Of a DNA stretch of 64,000 nucleotides, positions 59,948-64,000 are shown piece after piece (within the stretch, counting starts at the first letter, position 1; each line of letters begins with the position of its first letter). Made by a program: the position numbers and the translations under genes. The stretch lies in contig CAYTUQ010000005.1 of NCBI GenBank assembly GCA_964441235.1, positions 62,001 through 126,000 on the forward strand. Direction: 5' to 3'. The notes under the pieces are model-generated. The model had not been told where the DNA came from and did no database searches. It saw only the letters and a program-made list of their open reading frames with translations. Source of the DNA: BS750m-G69 sp964441235. Its GTDB lineage: Bacteria > Fidelibacterota > UBA2242.

Positions 59948-62380
59948 TCATAATTTAACTTCCACACCACCGTAGATAATGCGGCCAGTGTAGGGTGCAT
60001 ACATAAAAGCAGCATCATCAGGGTGTCTCTCATCCTGAACATAATCCAACAGGTTTTTCGCACCTGCAAAGAGAGTAATTCCCTTATCAGGAAAACCTCT
60101 GGCTATACGACCATTTACCACCCAGAATGGGTCAGTATGTTTAATCTTGGAGTTATATCCTGGTTCGCTTGGGTCTGGCTGCCAGAATTCTTCTTCCTCA
60201 CAATAATCAATGTACATTCTGCCAGTATAATTACTACTTAGTGTCAGGTTCCATTCGCCTGGTGTAAACCCTATCCCGATATTTCCAGTAATCAGTGGAA
60301 CACGAGGAATATATTTGCTGTCATCGTAATATGGACTATCTTCCCAATCATCCCGTTTATGTTCATATTGAGCATCTGTATAAGATAGAGTAAAGTCAAG
60401 AGAAAGGTCGCTACTTAGGAGCATTCTAGAGCCAAGTTCCACCCCCTGCGTATAAGCGTTATCTATGTTTTCCCATTCGTAAGTATAACCCAGTTTTGCG
60501 GATGATTCACTGGCATCTACAAATCCAATCTTATCTTTTAGGTTAGTGCGAAATACATTGGCATTCATTGTAAATCTCCTGGCTGAGTAATCTGCTCCAA
60601 AATTGAAGCTTACAGATTTCTCAGGTTTTAAGCCTGCCGGTTTATTGACCCTTGGAGAGCCGCTACAAAGGTGCAAGTCCTCACTAAACCCGTAAGGAAC
60701 CCTGAAACCGGTTCCTGTACTGATTCGCAGGGCAAGTTCAGGAGATAACCTGTACATTAGTGCCAATCTGGGATTAAAAGCTTTTTCATCATACTCAATA
60801 TTAATTCTATCTTTGGGAGCAACCTTACCGGAACCTCCAAAGTCATCTTTAGAACTGTGAATGTCATATCTCGCACCTAACACCATTTCCAGAATGCCAC
60901 TTATTATTGAAAATTCATCCTGAAGATAAAAGCCAATATCATGAGCGAACTTTTCGCTTTCAGATGTATATGTACTACTATAATCAGGACTATCTTCATC
61001 TACAATTACATACCTGCCTGACTCATCTAATTTATTGTAGGAATATTGAACCCCTCCCAACAAGCGATGACTGCTTCCAACAGAATGGAAATAGTTCCAA
61101 TCCACTACATAGAGATTTTCTTTAGCAATATATGGACTCATCTCATTTACCGGTGGTATAGTATCACCGTGAGTATCCATATAATCTCCTAAGAAACCAT
61201 CATTAGTGGCATTACGGTCGTGTTTACAATAATTGAAGTTAAGAGTGGTTTCATTACCTCGTACAAATTTCTTCTTATAGATAACCCCCACTTCGTATCG
61301 GTTCGTTTTGATGTTCTCTGTACCTGCCGAAAAAGGATTCTCCCAGCATTCAGGTAACCATCCATCATATGGATCTACGTCACCTATCTCACCGCCTGTC
61401 CTGATCTCATTTAAAGTCTGACCCGTAAATGTGATCTCATCGTCTCCAAATACATTATAGAGATTAATTCTGGCTCCTAGAGCTAAATTATCTGTTTCGA
61501 CCCTATCTGTAAAACCATCATTATCTTCATCAATTCCAGCGCCAGTATTTTTTTGCGCATTTACCATCATATCCATATTTCCATACCTTCGGGAAGAAGA
61601 TAGGGTGTAGTCATTTGTATTATGACTTCCAAAACTTGCACTTACACTCACAGATGGTTCCGAACCCGGCTTTTTAGTCACAACATTAATTATTCCCGAA
61701 ATAGCAGAACTGCCATACAGAGCAGAACCAGCACCTTTGACAATTTCTATCTTATCTATATTTCCTGCCGGAACCTGCTGCGCTCCATATACCGATGCCA
61801 AACCAGAATAGGTAGGTTGACCATCAATCAATATCTGAACGTGACCACTCTCCAAGCCCTGCATCCTTATAATAGAAAAATTGCAATAAGAACACTGCTG
61901 TTCTACTCTTATGCCAGGAACTCCCTCCAGAGCTTCATATAGATTCGGTGCTGCTTTCTCTTCAAGCATCAGAGAAGTAATCACCTCCGTGCGAACAGGA
62001 ACATCCTTTACATATCTCGGTGTTCGGGTACCTGTAACTACCACTCCTCCGAGTTCAATTGCACTTTCATGTAACTCAAAATTGAGATTAACTGTTTGCC
62101 CCAGTGCAACTGACACTCTTTTAGTTACAGCTGCATAACCCATAACAGTTGCCATCACTTGATAGTCTCCCGGCTTAATATTATAGATAAAATATTTTCC
62201 ATCTGCATCAGCTGCCGAACCTAAAGAAGTTCCTTTAATAAGAACATTGGCAAGAATAAGGGGTTTACCACTATTTTTATCAGTTACTTTACCTTCGATT
62301 TTACCTAAGTTTGATGAATAAATAGAAAGTGGAAATAATAAAATTCCTAAAATCAGAATTACTATATATAACTTCTTCAT
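59948..62380 (-). CDS. TonB-dependent outer-membrane receptor
   Basis: Start at ATG 62380 (MKKLYIV), with AAGGA upstream. The 810-residue protein has a signal peptide, a carboxypeptidase-like beta domain (GKIEGKVTDKNSGKPL), a plug with VVVTGTRTPRYVKDVPV and a Cys pair in EQQCSYCNFS, and a 22-strand barrel to the end. The CxxC in the plug is unusual and may bind metal. With the His-rich membrane protein and FeoB next to it, transport of a metal or metal complex is likely. Confidence 0.93.
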   Translation of the reverse strand: MKKLYIVILILGILLFPLSIYSSNLGKIEGKVTDKNSGKPLILANVLIKGTSLGSAADADGKYFIYNIKPGDYQVMATVMGYAAVTKRVSVALGQTVNLNFELHESAIELGGVVVTGTRTPRYVKDVPVRTEVITSLMLEEKAAPNLYEALEGVPGIRVEQQCSYCNFSIIRMQGLESGHVQILIDGQPTYSGLASVYGAQQVPAGNIDKIEIVKGAGSALYGSSAISGIINVVTKKPGSEPSVSVSASFGSHNTNDYTLSSSRRYGNMDMMVNAQKNTGAGIDEDNDGFTDRVETDNLALGARINLYNVFGDDEITFTGQTLNEIRTGGEIGDVDPYDGWLPECWENPFSAGTENIKTNRYEVGVIYKKKFVRGNETTLNFNYCKHDRNATNDGFLGDYMDTHGDTIPPVNEMSPYIAKENLYVVDWNYFHSVGSSHRLLGGVQYSYNKLDESGRYVIVDEDSPDYSSTYTSESEKFAHDIGFYLQDEFSIISGILEMVLGARYDIHSSKDDFGGSGKVAPKDRINIEYDEKAFNPRLALMYRLSPELALRISTGTGFRVPYGFSEDLHLCSGSPRVNKPAGLKPEKSVSFNFGADYSARRFTMNANVFRTNLKDKIGFVDASESSAKLGYTYEWENIDNAYTQGVELGSRMLLSSDLSLDFTLSYTDAQYEHKRDDWEDSPYYDDSKYIPRVPLITGNIGIGFTPGEWNLTLSSNYTGRMYIDYCEEEEFWQPDPSEPGYNSKIKHTDPFWVVNGRIARGFPDKGITLFAGAKNLLDYVQDERHPDDAAFMYAPYTGRIIYGGVEVKL

Positions 62381-62538
62381 CTTTATTTTTCCTTTCATAT
62401 TTTGAGATATACTATATAATTATCTGCAGTAGCTTTTAATGGAACTGCATTATTTCTGCTAATATTCCCAGAGCAGTGATCAATTAATTGAACAAATCAC
62501 ATGAGAAATATTTAGCGCAGTTAAGAATTATATGGAGA

Positions 62539-62913
62539 TTAAAAGGGTGGAGCGCGAAGAGAGTGATTTGTGTAGATGAATTGTTTGTGATATATCTTTT
62601 TATTGTAAAATAGTCGAGAATTATACAATACTTTAAAGATTAGAATAAAAAATAGAATATAGAAAAGTAAGCACTTTGAGTTTGTTGTTAAATAATAAAA
62701 TAGATACTCAAGATTATTATGTGTATGATTAGTCTGATGACCTTTTTTAGCATTATTATGTTGGACATAATGGCTGTGGACAACAACCCTTCCATCTGCT
62801 AGAACATGTGCATGTAAAAACAGATTGTTAAAAGTGAAATTTGCAATTAAGGACAATATCAGCAATGAAGCCGATATTTTAGAAAAATGCTTTAAACTTG
62901 AATTTTGTTTCAT
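62539..62913 (-). CDS. His-rich small membrane protein
   Basis: A 124-residue protein with an N-terminal signal or anchor, the segment LFLHAHVLADGRVVVHSHYV, a further H-x-x-H-T-H (HQTNHTHNN) cluster, one membrane helix (LLFYILFFILIFKVLYN) and a basic tail. Such proteins occur beside TonB receptors in Bacteroidota and probably bind metal in the periplasm. It is 140 bp upstream of the receptor gene. Confidence 0.75.
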   Translation of the reverse strand: MKQNSSLKHFSKISASLLILSLIANFTFNNLFLHAHVLADGRVVVHSHYVQHNNAKKGHQTNHTHNNLEYLFYYLTTNSKCLLFYILFFILIFKVLYNSRLFYNKKIYHKQFIYTNHSLRAPPF

Positions 62914-62990
62914 CTTTAATTCATTATTATAAACTATTTTTCCACTATGTTTTATTACATCTTAAAAAATTGATACGTACATAAGAAATC

Positions 62991-64000
62991 TTATAGCACC
63001 AGATTAAGTATCCCTCCAACAGTTAATGCAGACACGATCATAATCCCTGCCGATTTTAACATATCTTTCACGCCAAGTTCTTTGACCAAAACTGCAAATG
63101 TAGCGACACAGGGGAAGTACATTGCCAAAACAACACAGGCTATCACCAGCTGTTTCAATGTTAAACCAAGAGGAGAGAGCATTCCAACAGCAACGTCTTT
63201 CCGAAGAAAACCAATAATAAGAGCACCAACAGCTTCTCTTGGAAGTCCAAGAATTCCTGTAACTATTGGAGCGGTGAACCTGCCAATGAAATCAATAATC
63301 CGAAGTGAATAGAGAATGTTTACAAGGAGAACTCCGAGAAGAACATAGGGAATGGCTTCCTGTAAAAACCATTTGGTTCGCATCCATAATTTTTTTAATA
63401 ACGCCATAAAATATGGGATGCGATAAGGCGGTATCTCCACGAATATTTCCGGACTTTCTCCTTTAAGAATAGAGTTTAACAGAATACCAAGTATAATCCA
63501 GACTAAGAACAAAGTGCCAAAAACCAATCCAAGTCCTTTTGCACCATGCTTACCCACCAGTCCCACAATCATTGCTATCTGTGCCATACAGGGAATCGCT
63601 ATTGCCATTAATGTTGCACCGATAAACCTTTCTCTTCTCGTTTCCAGTACTCTTGTGGCTAAAGCTCCTGGAACATTACATCCTAATCCCAGCATCATCG
63701 GGATTATTGCCAGACCATGCAGACCCAAACGATGCATAATATTATCAATTAATACACCAAGTCGGGGAAGATAGCCGGAGTCTTCAACAAAACTTAAAAC
63801 GAGGTAAAAGGCGAGAACGTAAGGGAGAACCATGGCGATAGGGACAAAAAGTCCAGTTGTTAAAAGACCAAGAGATTCAACAAAGTCAATTTCTCCGTCA
63901 ACTAACTTTCCTATCAATATGTCATGAACAAATCCCTGAGACCCTAGGATAGAAGAAAGTCTCATAATCAGGGGAGCCCATAATTTTTCAAAAAGAGGTT
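62991..64000 (-). CDS. feoB: Ferrous iron transporter B, C-terminal part, runs off the window
   Basis: The visible 336 codons continue past 64000 (LFEKLWAPLIMRLSSILGS), so the N-terminal G domain is outside. The Gate motifs are present: PYVLAFYLVLSFVEDSGYLP, GLGCNVPGALATRVLETRRE, ERFIGATLMAIAIPCMAQIA and AIPYVLLGVLLVNILYSL. Conserved Cys sit in GLGCNVPG and PCMAQIA. FeoB imports Fe(II) across the inner membrane. It ends 78 bp before the His-rich gene. Confidence 0.95.
   Translation of the reverse strand, partial: PLFEKLWAPLIMRLSSILGSQGFVHDILIGKLVDGEIDFVESLGLLTTGLFVPIAMVLPYVLAFYLVLSFVEDSGYLPRLGVLIDNIMHRLGLHGLAIIPMMLGLGCNVPGALATRVLETRRERFIGATLMAIAIPCMAQIAMIVGLVGKHGAKGLGLVFGTLFLVWIILGILLNSILKGESPEIFVEIPPYRIPYFMALLKKLWMRTKWFLQEAIPYVLLGVLLVNILYSLRIIDFIGRFTAPIVTGILGLPREAVGALIIGFLRKDVAVGMLSPLGLTLKQLVIACVVLAMYFPCVATFAVLVKELGVKDMLKSAGIMIVSALTVGGILNLVL

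Overview
The window is AT-rich bacterial DNA that looks like an anaerobe of the FCB (Bacteroidota-like) superphylum. The pointers are a decayed type IX secretion C-terminal sorting domain (30659-30937, with an NFPNTFNPMT-type motif), a TonB-dependent receptor with an N-terminal carboxypeptidase-like domain, secreted transglutaminase and beta-propeller proteins, an MttB-family methyltransferase and a DUF134/NifX-type Fe-S gene cluster. I cannot fix the phylum from sequence alone; Marinimicrobia, KSB1, Cloacimonadota or Ignavibacteria-type lineages would all fit.

Layout. 0-7.5 kb: a leftward pyrimidine-salvage operon (rhomboid, cdd, udk, tdk, nupC) with a two-gene restriction-modification unit sitting between tdk and nupC, followed by a large M23 peptidase. 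7.5-14.5 kb: a repeat-rich stretch with a transglutaminase-like lipoprotein, an MttB-like methyltransferase, the tail of a dead S9 peptidase, YjbQ, a YwaF-like membrane protein, a methyltransferase and PlsC. 14.8-30.3 kb: housekeeping genes (TrkH, adenine deaminase, RarA, Smr, a TrpF-like protein, OPT transporter, PBP1A, purine nucleoside phosphorylase, a GNAT protein, a diacylglycerol-kinase-like protein, tRNA-Thr), broken by a tandem AbrB plus degenerate Doc-like cassette. 30.3-39.9 kb is accessory DNA: decayed secreted-protein genes, a lone SIR2-like protein, a protease-TPR protein with near-identical repeats, an AroQ-like paralogue, a propeller-transglutaminase, a CopG-type antitoxin remnant followed by an attC-like inverted structure, and a Panacea (DUF4065) operon between direct repeats. 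40.3-45.2 kb: a peptide/amino-acid hydrolysis cluster (P1 peptidase, Asp/Glu racemase family, C69 dipeptidase, prolyl-iminopeptidase-like hydrolase). 45.5-59.7 kb: a long run of leftward genes headed by a DUF134 regulator. It carries Gly-rich MPRG proteins, two NifX-type proteins, ferredoxin, radical SAM, COG1237 metallo-beta-lactamase-fold proteins, three SAM methyltransferases, and panD, DUF89, def, DUF1684, DUF169, FmdB-like, Mrp-like and NapH-like genes. Several members between 45.5 and 52.3 kb are visibly damaged. 59.9-64 kb: metal uptake (TonB receptor, His-rich membrane protein, FeoB running off the end).

Two kinds of structure are not explained by genes. First, short GC-rich palindromic elements (core roughly GGGATNCCNTTTGGNAAA) recur in the spacers from about 7.5 to 45.3 kb, and several sit as the centre of a larger hairpin whose arms are unique to each site. 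Second, the DUF134 gene has a textbook promoter overlapped by two 15-bp direct repeats 26 bp apart, a likely autoregulatory operator for the metal/Fe-S cluster.
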